NCBI RefSeq assembly: GCF_012726345.1
Contig: NZ_PTXN01000010.1
Location: 145,078-209,077, forward strand
Direction of reading: 5' to 3'
Source of the DNA: Marinomonas sp. UCMA 3892
GTDB taxonomy: Bacteria > Pseudomonadota > Gammaproteobacteria > Pseudomonadales > Marinomonadaceae
DNA length: 64,000 nucleotides
The notes beneath the pieces are model-generated. The model ran no database searches. It worked only from the letters and a program-made list of their open reading frames with translations, and was not told the DNA's origin. The first letter of the stretch is position 1. The number at the start of each line of letters is the position of its first letter. This document shows positions 63,590 through 64,000 of the stretch, one piece after another. The position numbers and the translations under genes were made by a program.

Positions 63590-63637
63590 CTAATCACCTT
63601 GAAGCTCTAAAATAAGCTGAGATGCTTTAACAGTAGC
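63590..63637 (-). pseudogene. Severed 3' tail of the hybrid histidine kinase gene
   Basis: Read on the minus strand, GCTACTGTTA (the target repeat) continues to codons for KASQLILELQGD and a TAG at 63590, in the frame of the kinase at 14081. It is 5 bases from the ATG of the response regulator. It has no start of its own. Confidence 0.9.
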
Positions 63638-64000
63638 CAGGGCAAACGCACGAACATTATTTGATCAACCCCATCACCTTGAACAGATACGCATCATCCC
63701 AACCACAGGCCTTACGCTTGTTTTTGATACCCAGTTTTACACTGGTTTCCTGCTTTAGTAGGTTTAGAGCGATTTGTCGGGTGGTTGCTAGGTTTTCTGC
63801 CGCATAACCTTGCCTAGCTCGACACTGATCTTCCCCAAAAGAGACATCCAGAACCCAATGAAGCTGGTTTTCGACGCCCCAATGCTCGCGAGTGGCCTTT
63901 AATACTTCTTCTGCCGTCATCAGTTTGCTGGAAATAAAGTAACGAATATGGCTTCGGCCTCTTTCATTAGCAATACGATCTGACTGTATCGCGGCGATGG
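63638..64000 (-). mobile_element. ISAs1-family insertion sequence, copy 2 (partial, runs off window)
   Basis: The right terminal repeat (CAGGGCAAACGCACGAACAT in plus orientation) starts at 63638, and the sequence is the reverse complement of the last 363 bases of copy 1 with no difference noticed. It is in inverse orientation to copy 1, so the pair can support inversion of everything between. Confidence 0.95.
63657..64000 (-). CDS. ISAs1-family transposase, copy 2 (5' part outside window)
   Basis: The C-terminal 113 residues or so, including the catalytic Glu segment GVENQLHWVLDVSFGEDQ, appear identical to those of copy 1. The frame is open to the window edge. Confidence 0.93.
   Translation of the reverse strand, partial: IAAIQSDRIANERGRSHIRYFISSKLMTAEEVLKATREHWGVENQLHWVLDVSFGEDQCRARQGYAAENLATTRQIALNLLKQETSVKLGIKNKRKACGWDDAYLFKVMGLIK

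Overview
The window looks like a chromosomal segment of a marine gammaproteobacterium, most likely Marinomonas or a close relative. This is inferred from moderately AT-rich coding sequence, a DbpA-type RNA helicase, a DUF3422 protein, a Bcr/CflA transporter, a GlcNAc-use cluster and above all a bacterial pepsin homologue, a family known from very few marine genera. I see no tRNA, rRNA or CRISPR. Genes are tightly packed, mostly in short operons.

Layout. 1-6645 (minus): a six-gene iron/siderophore operon (two ABC exporter-fold half-transporters, two FecCD-type permeases, an ATPase, a lipoprotein binding protein) with a candidate Fur box at 6844-6862. 6889-9571: a heparanase-like GH79 hydrolase, a Blc lipocalin and an unknown exported protein. 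9665-14081 (plus): pepsin homologue, tandem avidin-like protein and a hybrid histidine kinase, closely spaced and probably one operon. 14082-15303: a complete ISAs1-family element. 15304-16533: a CHASE-GGDEF gene cut by that element. 16710-20131: dbpA, a VanZ-like gene, guaD and a small membrane protein. 20156-43922 (minus): a large surface-protein export locus (TolC-like lipoprotein, adaptor, a 5,492-residue repeat protein, a GAF-HlyD protein, an M50 protease-HlyD fusion and two unknown proteins). 44340-52765: mixed metabolic and regulatory genes, including a TetR-trpBA unit and a ParD-like/methionine aminopeptidase pair. 52973-61192: nagB, a GlcNAc kinase and nagA facing a sugar ABC transporter with a GntR regulator. 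61289-63584 (minus): DUF3422 protein and a response-regulator diguanylate cyclase. 63638-64000: the start of a second, inverted ISAs1 copy.

The most striking structural result is that the two IS copies bound an inverted segment of about 48 kb. The 10-bp target repeat GCTACTGTTA sits at the left of the first copy (14072-14081) and, inverted, at the inner edge of the second (63628-63637), whereas the two sides of the first copy do not match. Joining 14081 to the reverse strand from 63627 restores the histidine kinase reading frame to a natural stop, followed 5 bases later by the ATG of the REC-GGDEF response regulator. The ancestral operon therefore read pepsin, avidin-like protein, hybrid kinase with HPt, diguanylate cyclase. 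The inversion moved the output protein 48 kb away, and the CHASE-GGDEF gene was cut at the other breakpoint.

The most likely under-described systems are (1) that protease-avidin-phosphorelay-cyclic-di-GMP operon, (2) the giant-protein export locus, which has three adaptor-type proteins and a TolC-like protein but no ABC ATPase, with an M50 protease fused to HlyD in its place, and (3) the antitoxin-like/methionine aminopeptidase operon behind a perfect 14-bp inverted repeat.
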